A model generated the notes under the pieces. It searched no databases, was not told where the DNA came from, and was given only the letters and a program-made list of their open reading frames with translations. A stretch of DNA of 64,000 nt from Galliscardovia ingluviei (GTDB lineage Bacteria; Actinomycetota; Actinomycetes; Actinomycetales; Bifidobacteriaceae): NCBI RefSeq assembly GCF_014635685.1, contig NZ_BMDH01000001.1:558001-622000 (forward strand). Reading direction: 5' to 3'. Below, in pieces: positions 43,934-53,617 of the stretch (the first letter of the stretch is position 1; every line of letters starts with the position of its first letter). The position numbers were made by a program, and so were the translations under genes.

Positions 43934-45650
43934 CGAATTTAATCGCAATTGTCATGCTATGCAAAGCATTAGCAGAATAATGGCTCGAGTAATTAGTCCT
44001 CTGAATCGAATGCAATATCACGTAGAGCATTCTTTGCGTGCTCGGGCAATTGTAACCATTCTTGCTCTTAGTTTATTAGTTGCCTTTGGCTTTGCTTCGG
44101 TTTCATTGATTTCGGTGCGGTCAACATTGCAAGAACAGGCTAAAACACAAGTACAATCTGATTTTATAGGGGCGGTTCGCGACGCACAATCTATACTAGC
44201 ATCCGCTACGGTTACTAATAATTCTGCATCGCAGAGGCTTATTACTTCTCTTGCATCGACCTTACAAAATTCTAGCGCAGAGAATTTGCTTGCTGTTCAT
44301 ATTGAAGAAGAAAGTACTTACGGGTCGCTTGCTCCAGTTTCTACAGATCCCTCTTATGTTCGTACTATCAGTTCCCAACTCGATGATACATTGGGTACTT
44401 GTTTGCAAGAATGTATTTTATTTCAACCTGTTAATGCTGCTCGTGAAGGGAATAATCCTGGTGCTGTACTAGCAAGTGTTATTACCATGCCCAACGGTAT
44501 TAGATTGCATCTATTCAGTATCTATTCATTTGATGCTCAGCAAAGATCGGTTGTTACTATTCAGCGGGCACTACTTGTAGCATGCTTGATTATGACATGT
44601 GCTATGGCGATTTTAGCTTGGCAGCTTATTTCTTCTATGATTACTCCAATTTCTCATGTTGCTACAGCAGCATCACAACTTGCGCAAGGAGCATTAGAGA
44701 CACGAGTCGAACATAATCGTATGGATGAAATTGGTGTATTACAGGTGTCGTTTAATGATATGGCTTCTTCTCTCGAACGTACTTTTGATGAATTAGAAGC
44801 ACTCAGTGCAATGCAACAACGTTTTGTCTCTGACGTAAGCCACGAACTACGAACTCCGGTAACAACAATTCGTATGGCTTCTGACTTGCTAATGTCACAC
44901 AAACAGTCCTTTGATACTCCTACAGAACGTACGATTGAATTACTTGATGAGCAAACACAACGTTTTCAATCAATGCTTGCAGATCTATTGGAAATTAGTC
45001 GTTATGATGCAGGTTCAACGCATCTTGAAGTGAGTTGTCTGGATGTGCGTTCGGCTATAGAGCAAGCGATTAATGACATTAAACCACTTGCTGATATTAA
45101 GAAAATTGAGGTACGTAAGATAATTCCTGAACATGAGCTCATGATATATGCAGATGGTCCTCGTATTACAAGAATCGCAAGAAACTTATTAGGCAACGCT
45201 ATTGATTTTGCGAATGGGAAACCCATAGAAGTAGCAGTTGCCGATAATGATTTTGCATGGGCATTCGCAGTATGTGATCACGGATCAGGAATGAGTAGTG
45301 ATGATGTGTCTCATATTTTTGAACGTTTTTGGCGTGCTGATGTATCCCGTTCACGATTAACTGGGGGTACGGGGTTAGGTTTATCCATTGCTCAACTTGA
45401 TGCGCAAATACATCATGGAAGTATTGATGTGCATTCTGTGCTTGATGAAGGCACATGTTTTATTGTAACTTTTCCAAAAACAAATAATACGCATGACCAA
45501 TCCGATGAATTGGGGAATGAACAGCTAGATCAGCATATATTAAGTGATAAAACTGCACATATTAATGCTTCATATGAGTATGCACCGATACGTTTCTCTA
45601 CTGATCATGTTGGGTTTACTCTGGTGAAATTGGGTGAGGATTTTGAATAG
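43926..45650 (+). CDS. mtrB: Sensor histidine kinase MtrB
   Basis: About 574 residues. Two membrane spans (IVTILALSLLVAFGF near residue 40 and LLVACLIMTCAMAILAW near 220) flank an extracellular sensor loop; then a HAMP domain, the HisKA phosphoacceptor motif FVSDVSHELRTPVTTIRMA, and an HATPase domain with N-box GNAIDFANG and GGTGLGLSIAQ. I take the GTG at 43926, overlapping the mtrA stop; an ATG at 43959 is also plausible. Partner of MtrA. Confidence 0.88.
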   Translation: MSSEFNRNCHAMQSISRIMARVISPLNRMQYHVEHSLRARAIVTILALSLLVAFGFASVSLISVRSTLQEQAKTQVQSDFIGAVRDAQSILASATVTNNSASQRLITSLASTLQNSSAENLLAVHIEEESTYGSLAPVSTDPSYVRTISSQLDDTLGTCLQECILFQPVNAAREGNNPGAVLASVITMPNGIRLHLFSIYSFDAQQRSVVTIQRALLVACLIMTCAMAILAWQLISSMITPISHVATAASQLAQGALETRVEHNRMDEIGVLQVSFNDMASSLERTFDELEALSAMQQRFVSDVSHELRTPVTTIRMASDLLMSHKQSFDTPTERTIELLDEQTQRFQSMLADLLEISRYDAGSTHLEVSCLDVRSAIEQAINDIKPLADIKKIEVRKIIPEHELMIYADGPRITRIARNLLGNAIDFANGKPIEVAVADNDFAWAFAVCDHGSGMSSDDVSHIFERFWRADVSRSRLTGGTGLGLSIAQLDAQIHHGSIDVHSVLDEGTCFIVTFPKTNNTHDQSDELGNEQLDQHILSDKTAHINASYEYAPIRFSTDHVGFTLVKLGEDFE

Positions 45651-47418
45651 ACGTCGTGCTGTATATAGTATTTGTATCCTTGGTATGTTGCTACCTATGC
45701 TTACCGGTTGTGCTCCGACATTGGGTCTTGCAACTTCTGGTCCTGTCGAACAGCTCTCAACACAGTCAAAAGGATCAAGTCGAGTTTTTATTGACCCTAA
45801 GGGTCCACAGGACTCTGCAAAGCCTGAAGAGATTATTCGTGGATTCCTTGCATCTCTACCTGCTGGCCCACAGAGTGATGGTTTTTCGACAGCTCGACAA
45901 TATTTAACACCGCGTACCGCAACAACTTGGAAACCTGATTCAGCAGTAACAGTGTACTCTGGAGAACCGAGGATTGATGTTCAGGCAAACCAGTTTAGTC
46001 AAAATATCAAGGGGGTCCGTGTTCGAGTAACGTATGAGCAAGTAGGTCGAGTTGATAATCATGGGGTATACCGAGCCAATGATACAACAACATCTGGGAT
46101 TGAAGAGTTTCAATGTCAATTTGAGCATGGTCAGTGGCGAATCAACATGTTGTCTAATGGTGTACTTATCTCAGACTCTGATTTTGCTCAATCGTATCGA
46201 GAAGTGCAGCTGTACATGCCAGATTCCTCATTAACAACAATGATTCCTGATACTCGATGGTTCAGTTGGAACGGATGGAGAACCGCTGCAGTACAAGAAT
46301 TATTGCGTGGACCAGTTGAGTTTTTGCGATCCTCAGTATATCGAGATGGTTTTAATAATAATGTGCAACTTGATTTAGATTCTGTTACTGTTGCTGGCAC
46401 TACTGCACAAGTAAAACTCACGAATGCTGTGGCTTCTTTAAGTAAACAAAATCGAGCGCTATTAGTGCATCAGCTTCGGCTTACACTCAACGATGGCAAT
46501 AACAAAGGTCCTATACGCGTTATTGATGATTCTGGAGCGGATTTATCAAATGATGATAATGCCTTGCAGATGAAAGTTATAGGGCAGACATCGCATTTAT
46601 ATTCATTGACGCATGAAGCTTTGGTAACTGTACGTAATTCTTCATCTAATTTACTGCGTGTAGGCTTAACGCCACCACAGCTACAAGATCTGACAAATGA
46701 AAGTTTATCTTCTCAACCATTTCGATTAGTTTTTAATTCACAAGGTGGCATGGTTATTGGCGCTAATGCAATGCCGACTTGCCTTAACGCCAATGCACAA
46801 GTTATTGATTGTGAGGCACAGTGGAGTTCGTTATCGCTACGAGGCTTGTTTGCTGGAATCCGTAATGAGATTTGGGCAATCACACAGGATAATACAATAG
46901 CCGTATTTACTCAAAAGCATAACGATCCTGCAGAGGAACATGATAATCAGCAAGGGGTGCTGCAAATACTTCATCCTGCATGGAGTAATTTCGGTACACT
47001 TATATCTCTTTGTGTCTCTCCGGAGGGTTCACGTATTGCAGTTTTAGTTCAGCGCCCACAAGGAGATTATGTAGTGTTAATTGCTGGAATTGTTCGTGAT
47101 GAGCAGGGTGGCGTCCAAGATGTCTCGCAATATACTGTTACATTGCTAAGAGACGCTGATATTCAAGATATTGCTTTTTTCAACGATACTACTATTGTGA
47201 TTGCTCAAGGTAGTCTTGGGTGTATCGCACAGGCAACAGGACCATGTACAAATATAAGTATTCCAATGAATACAAGACAACTTGTTGGAGTACAACTTAA
47301 TAATGCGCAGAGCTTGGTTTCTTTAAGTAATAACGGTGTTGTTCGCTATATATCATCCTCGTTACAGGGAGCATGGCGACAGTTGGACAGTCAAACACTA
47401 TCTATTTGTGCAGGGTAG
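45634..47418 (+). CDS. lpqB: Lipoprotein LpqB
   Basis: About 594 residues, exported. The signal peptide ends in a lipobox (Leu-Thr-Gly-Cys at about residue 26). The N-terminal half contains a GerMN-type domain (VQELLRGPVEFLRS) and the C-terminal half resembles the LpqB beta-propeller. In actinobacteria LpqB interacts with the extracellular part of MtrB and modulates signalling. The GTG at 45634 overlaps the end of mtrB; a TTG at 45643 with gtgagg upstream may be the true start. Confidence 0.85.
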   Translation: MRILNRRRAVYSICILGMLLPMLTGCAPTLGLATSGPVEQLSTQSKGSSRVFIDPKGPQDSAKPEEIIRGFLASLPAGPQSDGFSTARQYLTPRTATTWKPDSAVTVYSGEPRIDVQANQFSQNIKGVRVRVTYEQVGRVDNHGVYRANDTTTSGIEEFQCQFEHGQWRINMLSNGVLISDSDFAQSYREVQLYMPDSSLTTMIPDTRWFSWNGWRTAAVQELLRGPVEFLRSSVYRDGFNNNVQLDLDSVTVAGTTAQVKLTNAVASLSKQNRALLVHQLRLTLNDGNNKGPIRVIDDSGADLSNDDNALQMKVIGQTSHLYSLTHEALVTVRNSSSNLLRVGLTPPQLQDLTNESLSSQPFRLVFNSQGGMVIGANAMPTCLNANAQVIDCEAQWSSLSLRGLFAGIRNEIWAITQDNTIAVFTQKHNDPAEEHDNQQGVLQILHPAWSNFGTLISLCVSPEGSRIAVLVQRPQGDYVVLIAGIVRDEQGGVQDVSQYTVTLLRDADIQDIAFFNDTTIVIAQGSLGCIAQATGPCTNISIPMNTRQLVGVQLNNAQSLVSLSNNGVVRYISSSLQGAWRQLDSQTLSICAG

Positions 47419-47439
47419 ATTAAAGATCTGGTGCATGCT

Positions 47440-47482
47440 TTGTTATCAAACTGTTATGCTGTGATATTGTGTTAGCGCTCAC
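47440..47482 (+). promoter_or_regulatory. Probable fruE promoter with LacI-type operator
   Basis: TTGTTA (47440-47445) and GATATT (47463-47468) are 17 bp apart. GTTAGCGCTCAC (47471-47482), a CG-centred near-palindrome with one mismatched pair, covers the expected start of transcription and fits a LacI-family operator. Confidence 0.5.
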
Positions 47483-47566
47483 TTATTCAGTACACTACAA
47501 ATAACGGCAGCAACGACGAGTTACCTGTCGGATGGCTCTCGAAGGAGAAACTCAAGGAGGAGTTAC

Positions 47567-48571
47567 ATGAGAAAGAATATGTTGAAGACTGGTTTGGCAG
47601 CATTCGTTGCAGCATCTGCTCTGGTAAGCCTAGCAGCATGTGGATCGGGATCAGACTCTTCAAGTGAAGCAAAGTCAGGTTCTAAGGATGGAAGCTACAA
47701 GGTTGGTTTCGTTGCAGTAGGTCCTGAAGGCGGCTTCCGCACAGCAAACGAGAAAGACATTCAGGATGCCTTCAAGAAGGCTGGCATTGAACTGATTTAT
47801 TCCCCAACTCAGAATAATGATCAGCAAAAGCAGATTCAGGCATTTAATAAGTTTGTCAATGACGAAGTAGATGCTATTGTTCTATCTTCAACAGAAGATT
47901 CTGGTTGGGATGAGTCTTTGAAACTCGCTAAGGAAGCTGAGATTCCAGTATTTACGGTTGATCGTAACGTAGATACCAAGCTTTCTAAGGATGAAAGTCC
48001 AATCGTATCTCATATCGGTCCTTCCAACGAATGGGCAGGCGAACAGGCAGCTAAGTTCGTCAACGATAACTTCAAAGATGGTGCAAACGGCTTCATTTTG
48101 GAAGGTCCTGCTGGTCTTTCTGTAGTTAAGGATCGCCAGACTGGTTGGGATAAGGCAATTAACAGCAATATCAAGGTTCTCGAATCTCAGAGTGCAAACT
48201 GGTCAACTGATGAAGCTAAGACTGTTACCGCTGGTCTGCTTGATAAGTACCGTGGCGATAACCCACAATTTGTTTTTGCTCAGAATGATGAGATGGGCTT
48301 GGGTGCAGCTCAGGCTGTTGATGCTGCAGGTATGAAGGGTAACGTCAAGATTATTACTATTGACGGAACCAAGGCAGCTTTGCAGGCTTTGGTAGATGGC
48401 GATCTCTCCTTCGTTATTGAGTACAACCCAATCTTTGGTGAGACTACTGCAACTGCAGTAAAGGATTACCTTGACGGTAAGAAGATTGAGTCCAACTATG
48501 AGATCGAGTCTAAGACTTTCACAGCAGAATCTGCTAAGGAAGCTCTCGATGCTGGTACTCGCGCTTACTAA
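47567..48571 (+). CDS. fruE: Sugar ABC transporter binding lipoprotein (FruE-like)
   Basis: A 334-residue periplasmic-binding-protein family 4 member with a lipoprotein signal (Leu-Ala-Ala-Cys near residue 25) and a Ser/Asp-rich linker. The mature part (YKVGFVAVGPEGGFRTANEKDIQDAFKKAG) resembles YtfQ of E. coli and FruE of Bifidobacterium longum, so the ligand is probably a furanose or pyranose sugar such as fructose. A strong aaggagg lies before the start. A 45-nt hairpin separates it from the rest of the operon. Confidence 0.85.
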   Translation: MRKNMLKTGLAAFVAASALVSLAACGSGSDSSSEAKSGSKDGSYKVGFVAVGPEGGFRTANEKDIQDAFKKAGIELIYSPTQNNDQQKQIQAFNKFVNDEVDAIVLSSTEDSGWDESLKLAKEAEIPVFTVDRNVDTKLSKDESPIVSHIGPSNEWAGEQAAKFVNDNFKDGANGFILEGPAGLSVVKDRQTGWDKAINSNIKVLESQSANWSTDEAKTVTAGLLDKYRGDNPQFVFAQNDEMGLGAAQAVDAAGMKGNVKIITIDGTKAALQALVDGDLSFVIEYNPIFGETTATAVKDYLDGKKIESNYEIESKTFTAESAKEALDAGTRAY

Positions 48572-48615
48572 TCCGCTCCTTCTTATGGCAGAACACCTGT
48601 TATAAGATTGACGGC

Positions 48616-48660
48616 CATAGATGAGGCGGTGTGGTCGTGGACCATGCCGCCTTATCTATG
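48616..48660 (+). other. Long hairpin between fruE and fruK
   Basis: The outer stem pairs 48616-48629 with 48647-48660 (14 pairs, one G-T) and the inner TGGTC/GACCA adds five more. There is no T-run, so it is more likely an RNA-stabilising or processing stem than a full terminator. Confidence 0.6.
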
Positions 48661-48707
48661 ACGATACGGATTTTATGATTGACACATGTCTACACACGAG
48701 GCGAAAT

Positions 48708-50237
48708 ATGACTGCAACCGAACCGATCGTGGTGATGAAAGGTATCACCATTGAATTTCCGGGTGTAAAAGCCCTTGACGGAGTTGATTTAAGGCTCTTC
48801 CCAGGTGAAGTCCATGCACTTATGGGCGAAAATGGTGCGGGTAAGTCCACCATGATCAAGGCGCTTACCGGTGTTTACAAAATTAATGCTGGCTCGATCA
48901 CAGTAGCGGGTAAGCCAGTTACATTTTCTGGAACAGCTGATGCACAACAAGCAGGTGTGGCAACGGTGTATCAGGAAGTCAATTTGTGCACTAATTTATC
49001 CATCGGTGAGAATGTTATGCTGGGTCACGAAATACGTGGACCATTCGGCATTGATTGGAGAAAAACACACAAGGAAGCTCAGAAGCATTTAAGCAGCATG
49101 GGACTTTCAGATCTTGATCCGCGTGCTCCTTTGTCATCTATCTCTATTGCTATGCAACAGCTTGTTGCTATTGCTCGCGCTATGGTTATTGATGCAAAGG
49201 TATTAATTCTCGATGAGCCGACTTCATCGCTTGATGCAAACGAAGTGCAGGAACTTTTCGCTATTATGCGTAAAGTACGTGATAGCGGGGTAGCAATACT
49301 TTTTGTTTCTCACTTCTTAGATCAGATTTATGAAATTACTGATCGTCTGACTATTTTGCGCAATGGTCAGTTTATTAAAGAAGTAATGACTAAAGAAACA
49401 CCTCGTGCAGAACTCATCGGCATGATGATTGGTAAGTCCGCAGAAGAGCTCAGTCAAATTGGAGCCAAAAAATCTCGCCGAGTATCAAAAGAAGGCGAGA
49501 AGCCAATTGTTCAGGTTAAAGGTCTTGGACACAAGGGCAAGATTCAGCCAACTGACGAGCAAATCTACGCCGGAGAGGTTGTCGGCTTTGCAGGTTTGTT
49601 GGGTTCAGGTCGTACTGAGCTAGGTCGATTACTCTTTGGTGCAGATAAGCCTGAAACTGGCGAATATGAGCTTAATGGTAAGAAAATTGCTATCAATGAT
49701 CCTCATACTGCGTTGAAGAATCGCATCGCGTATTCTACCGAGAATCGACGCGATGAAGGTATCATTGGCGATCTGACAGTGCGTCAGAATATTTTAATTG
49801 CACTGCAGGCAACTCGTGGTATGTTCCGTCCAATTGCGAAAAAAGAAGCTGATGCCATTGTAGATAAATACATGAAGGAATTGAATGTACGACCTGCAGA
49901 TCCAGATAAGCTTATTAAGAATTTATCTGGTGGTAATCAGCAGAAAGTTTTGCTAGCACGTTGGCTTGCAACCAACCCGGAGCTGCTTATTCTTGATGAG
50001 CCAACACGTGGTATTGATATTGGTGCAAAAGCCGAAATTCAGCAGGCAGTTCTTGATTTAGCTCAGCAAGGTATGGGTGTGGTCTTTATTTCTTCTGAAC
50101 TCGAAGAAGTGGTTCGTCTTTCTGACAATATCACGGTGCTCAAGGATCACAAGAAGATTGCCGACATTGTTAATGATGAAACAGTTTCACAAGAGACAAT
50201 TGTAGATACAATTGCTCGTTCTGGGAAGGAGGCATAA
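48708..50237 (+). CDS. fruK: Sugar ABC transporter ATP-binding protein (FruK-like, two ATPase domains)
   Basis: A 509-residue duplicated ATPase of the ribose/galactose transporter group. The first domain has Walker A GENGAGKST and LILDEPTSSLD; the second has the degenerate loop GLLGSGRTE in place of Walker A, followed by the signature LSGGNQQKVLLARW and LILDEPTRGID. The ATG at 48708 gives the usual N terminus. It overlaps fruF by one base (TAATG). Confidence 0.9.
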   Translation: MTATEPIVVMKGITIEFPGVKALDGVDLRLFPGEVHALMGENGAGKSTMIKALTGVYKINAGSITVAGKPVTFSGTADAQQAGVATVYQEVNLCTNLSIGENVMLGHEIRGPFGIDWRKTHKEAQKHLSSMGLSDLDPRAPLSSISIAMQQLVAIARAMVIDAKVLILDEPTSSLDANEVQELFAIMRKVRDSGVAILFVSHFLDQIYEITDRLTILRNGQFIKEVMTKETPRAELIGMMIGKSAEELSQIGAKKSRRVSKEGEKPIVQVKGLGHKGKIQPTDEQIYAGEVVGFAGLLGSGRTELGRLLFGADKPETGEYELNGKKIAINDPHTALKNRIAYSTENRRDEGIIGDLTVRQNILIALQATRGMFRPIAKKEADAIVDKYMKELNVRPADPDKLIKNLSGGNQQKVLLARWLATNPELLILDEPTRGIDIGAKAEIQQAVLDLAQQGMGVVFISSELEEVVRLSDNITVLKDHKKIADIVNDETVSQETIVDTIARSGKEA

Positions 50238-51310
50238 TGGCTTCCGAACGTAAAGCACAGTCTTCAAACAGTGTAGTTAAGCGTTTGTTAAGCAATAATT
50301 TGACTTGGTCTGTTGTTGCGCTCATTGTACTTGTTATTATTTGTACAATTTTCGATCATGGATTCCTTCGCTTGGAATGGAATACAAATACCGGTGGCCT
50401 TGCAGGTCCTCTTATTACAGTGCTGCAAGAATCGGCACGCTATCTGATGATTGCAACTGGCATGACACTGGTTATCTCTACTGCTGGTATTGATTTATCT
50501 GTAGGTTCAGTGATGGCAGTAGCTGGTGCAGCATCTATGCAATTGCTGGTTAGTGGTACTAATGTTTGGGTGGCTATTCTTCTATCCCTGCTGATTGGTT
50601 TGGTAGTAGGATGCATCAATGGTGCGTTGATTTCCTTACTTGGTTTACAGCCATTTATTACCACATTGATTATGATGCTTGCAGGTCGTGGCGTCGCAAA
50701 AGTTATTACATCGGGTCAGAATACTGACGCCTCTCAGATAGCCGGTGGCGCTCCATTGCGTTGGATTGCGAATGGTTTTATCCTGGGTATTCCTGCAAAC
50801 TTCGTTATTGCGCTGATTATCGTGATTTTGGTTGGTCTTGTAGCCCGCAAAACCGCAATGGGCATGATGATTGAGTCTGTAGGTATTAACCAAGAAGCAA
50901 GCCGTATGACGGGCATTAAGCCACGCAATATTCTGTTCCTCGTATATGCCATTTCAGGTGTACTCGCTGCAATTGCTGGTCTTTTTGCAACAGCATCAGT
51001 TATGCGCGTTGACGTGGTAAAAACTGGTCAAGATATGGAAATGTACGCAATTTTAGCTGTAGTTATTGGTGGAACATCACTGCTTGGCGGCAAGTTCTCG
51101 CTTTCAGGAAGTGCCCTTGGCGCAGTTATTATTGCCATGATCAGAAAGACTATTATTACCTTAGGTATTGATTCCGCTGCAACCCCTGCATTCTTCGCTG
51201 TTGTAGTTATTTTGATCTGCGTTATGCAGGCTCCGAAGATTCATAACTTGAGCGCTGAATTGAAACGTCGTCGTGCAGTAGAGAATTCTAGGAAGGCGGT
51301 GGCAGCATGA
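50237..51310 (+). CDS. fruF: Sugar ABC transporter permease (FruF-like)
   Basis: A 357-residue membrane permease of the ribose/AraH type, with about 8-10 spans and the GIDLSVGSVMAVAG motif near residue 86. Coupled to fruK by one-base overlap and to fruG by ATGA overlap. Confidence 0.9.
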   Translation: MASERKAQSSNSVVKRLLSNNLTWSVVALIVLVIICTIFDHGFLRLEWNTNTGGLAGPLITVLQESARYLMIATGMTLVISTAGIDLSVGSVMAVAGAASMQLLVSGTNVWVAILLSLLIGLVVGCINGALISLLGLQPFITTLIMMLAGRGVAKVITSGQNTDASQIAGGAPLRWIANGFILGIPANFVIALIIVILVGLVARKTAMGMMIESVGINQEASRMTGIKPRNILFLVYAISGVLAAIAGLFATASVMRVDVVKTGQDMEMYAILAVVIGGTSLLGGKFSLSGSALGAVIIAMIRKTIITLGIDSAATPAFFAVVVILICVMQAPKIHNLSAELKRRRAVENSRKAVAA

Positions 51311-52341
51311 GTGTCTCCTCATCTACCAAGTCAGTTCGCAAGAACACCTCGCGCCGTAAGGGATTATCCATCAATGCGCAGATGATTCCAACTCTTGCAG
51401 CTGTTGTTATCTTTATCGTAATGCTTATTATGGGTCAAGCCCTGTTTGGAAATTATTTCAAGCTTGGTTTTGTTTCTAATCTCTTCAATGATCATGCGTA
51501 TCTGATTATTTTGGCAGTTGCTATGACTTTCCCGATTCTGACAGGCGGCATTGATTTGTCTGTTGGTGCTATCGTCGCGATTACAGCAATTGTAGGCATG
51601 AAGATGCTTGCTGTGGGACTTAACCCCTGGTTGGTTATGCTCACTATGATTCTTATCGGTGCAGCATTTGGATTACTTGCCGGTGTGCTTATCGAAGAAT
51701 TTAATATGCAGCCGTTTATTGCAACATTAGCTACGCAGTTCTTGGCTCGCGGTATTGCTTCTATTATCTCTACCGACTCATTGACTATGCCAAAAGATAA
51801 TGGTTTCTCTTGGATTGGTGGTCGTGGTCTGATTATTATCGATAATCCAAAGATTTCTAATGATTTGAACTTTAATGCTGGTGTGTTAATCGCGTTAGCA
51901 GTAGTTATTTTTGGATACTTTATGTTGCATAAGACCCGCACAGGTCGAACAATTTACGCCATTGGCGGTTCACGTTCTTCAGCTGAATTGATGGGTCTAC
52001 CTGCAAAGCGAACTCAGTATATTATTTATTTGACAAGCGCTGTTTTGGCTTCAATTGCATCAATTGTGTACACTGCAAATATCGGTTCTGCAAAGAATAC
52101 AGTTGGTGTTGGTTGGGAGCTTGACGCTATTGCCTCTGTTGTTATTGGTGGCACTATCATCACCGGTGGCTTTGGTTATGTACTCGGATCTGTACTTGGC
52201 GCTCTAGTGCGTTCTACACTAGAGCCACTGACTACTGACTTCGGTGTTCCAGCAGAAGCAGTAACCATTGTTGTTGGTTTGATGATTCTTGTCTTCGTTG
52301 TTCTGCAGCGTGCTGTAAGTGCATTGAACAAGCAGGAATGA
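51307..52341 (+). CDS. fruG: Sugar ABC transporter permease (FruG-like)
   Basis: A 344-residue paralogue of FruF, also with a GGIDLSVGAIVAIT motif (near residue 80). The two permeases form a heterodimer in this transporter type (YtfT/YjfF in E. coli). Followed by a strong terminator. Confidence 0.9.
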   Translation: MSVSSSTKSVRKNTSRRKGLSINAQMIPTLAAVVIFIVMLIMGQALFGNYFKLGFVSNLFNDHAYLIILAVAMTFPILTGGIDLSVGAIVAITAIVGMKMLAVGLNPWLVMLTMILIGAAFGLLAGVLIEEFNMQPFIATLATQFLARGIASIISTDSLTMPKDNGFSWIGGRGLIIIDNPKISNDLNFNAGVLIALAVVIFGYFMLHKTRTGRTIYAIGGSRSSAELMGLPAKRTQYIIYLTSAVLASIASIVYTANIGSAKNTVGVGWELDAIASVVIGGTIITGGFGYVLGSVLGALVRSTLEPLTTDFGVPAEAVTIVVGLMILVFVVLQRAVSALNKQE

Positions 52342-52367
52342 CGATGGGGTAACTCCCTCCTTCCATA

Positions 52368-52391
52368 GCCCTCGGAAACGAGGGCTTTTTT
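52368..52391. terminator. Strong terminator after fruG
   Basis: GCCCTCG (52368-52374), a GAAA tetraloop, CGAGGGC (52379-52385), then a run of T that reaches the stop codon of the convergent yhbY gene. Confidence 0.93.
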
Positions 52392-52698
52392 ATTCTCGCA
52401 CTAATCGAATTGGATCAATATGACGTAAACGGGTGCGGCGATAGAGCACGAATCTATTACCAATAACTTGCACAACTTGAGCGCCAAGTTGTCCTGCGAA
52501 TGCTTCAGCGCAGTCTTTGGCATCCATTGGAGAGCCGTCGAGTACGGTAAATTTCACAAGCTCATGGTGATCGAGAGTTTCGCTTGCTTGCGCAATTGCT
52601 GCATCAGTAATGCCGTTTCGTCCAACAATCATCAAAGGATTGATTTGGTGAGCCATAGTGCGGAGTTGTTTAACTTGTTTCTTACTTAGTGTTGTCAT
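52390..52698 (-). CDS. yhbY: YhbY-family RNA-binding protein
   Basis: A 102-residue CRM-domain protein (KKQVKQLRTMAHQINPLMIVGRNGIT, then GNRFVLYR), which associates with the pre-50S ribosomal subunit in E. coli. The ATG at 52698 has aggaa upstream; the longer frame upstream is not conserved in character. Confidence 0.9.
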   Translation of the reverse strand: MTTLSKKQVKQLRTMAHQINPLMIVGRNGITDAAIAQASETLDHHELVKFTVLDGSPMDAKDCAEAFAGQLGAQVVQVIGNRFVLYRRTRLRHIDPIRLVRE

Positions 52699-52899
52699 GC
52701 TATTCCTATCTTTTTCAGAATTACTGTCACTCCTGAACTGTTTAAGTATATGGATATGCGACGACCCGGCTAGAAAAATGAGCAAACAGGGCGCAGATAG
52801 ATATTTCAAAGATTGTTACCATGTGCAATGGTTTTCGCTTACAGAGACTTGGCATTTTTTGAGTACACTTGACTGGTTACGAAAGATTGAGATGAGTGA

Positions 52900-53318
52900 G
52901 TGAAAACACGTGAACAATCACTTGAACATGTGCAGTATGACCCGAAAGCTCCGGATCATATTCTTGCAACCTTGTTGGCTTCTCTCAGAGAATATAAGAA
53001 ACCAAGTATCCTAGCGCCAGCATTTGTGCTTGTTGAATCACTGCTGGAAATTATTATTCCGACTATTATGGCGGCACTTATTGACCAAGGTATTAACGGT
53101 AAGAGTGTGCCGACAATTGTGAGATTCGGCTTAGCGCTGTTGACACCACAACAGATTTGCGTATTCGTACTGCATTGCGACAGTACGCTCCAGGTACTAC
53201 GACCATTATTATTGCTCAGCGACTAGCTTCGGTGCAGGCTGCCGACATAATTATTGTGATGGATAATGGTCGTATAGATGCTATGGGTATGCATGAATAT
53301 TTGCTCGAGCAGCAGTAG
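52900..53318 (+). pseudogene. Remnant of ABC exporter half-gene 1 (internal deletion)
   Basis: From a GTG at 52900 the frame encodes a normal ABC-exporter N terminus (DHILATLLASLREYKKPSILAPAFV... IIIPTIMAALIDQGING), but near 53130 it breaks into the last ~60 residues of an exporter ATPase in another frame (SAVDTTTDLRIRTALRQY onward, ending at 53318). Most of the permease domain and Walker A, signature and Walker B are missing, so it cannot work. The shift in frame at the junction shows a deletion of the central ~1.3-1.4 kb expected for such a gene. Confidence 0.85.
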
Positions 53319-53581
53319 CCGATCCTCCTTGCCTTATTCTGGATGAGGCAACAAGTTCTATTGATACACGAACTGAGCCAGTAGTGCAGGCGGGTATGGA
53401 TGCACTTATGGAAGGGCGAACAGTGTTTGTTATTGCACATCGTCTTTCTGCAATTCGCAATGCTGATGTTATTATGGTACTTGACCATGGTCGCATTATT
53501 GTGCGAGGCACACATAGCGAATTAATGAGTATTCACGGAGAATATTACCAGCTGGTAACTGGAGCAGTGGAACTCGACTAG
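53319..53581 (+). pseudogene. Remnant of ABC exporter half-gene 2 (C-terminal end only)
   Basis: Immediately after the first remnant, an open frame gives only the end of a second exporter ATPase: ADPPCLILDEATSSIDTRTE (Walker B and D-loop), then FVIAHRLSAIRNAD (H-loop), ending at 53581. Everything upstream of Walker B is gone. An ATG at 53396 could start a 61-residue piece but without function. Together the two remnants mark a lost heterodimeric multidrug-type exporter. Confidence 0.85.
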
Positions 53582-53617
53582 TGTGACTAGTGCGCTGGAT
53601 CAAAGAGGGAGCAAGGC

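Noticed and set aside
53396-53581. Short frame encoding a 61-residue ATPase tail as a real gene
   Set aside because: It contains only the H-loop end of an ABC ATPase and is better explained as part of the exporter remnant.
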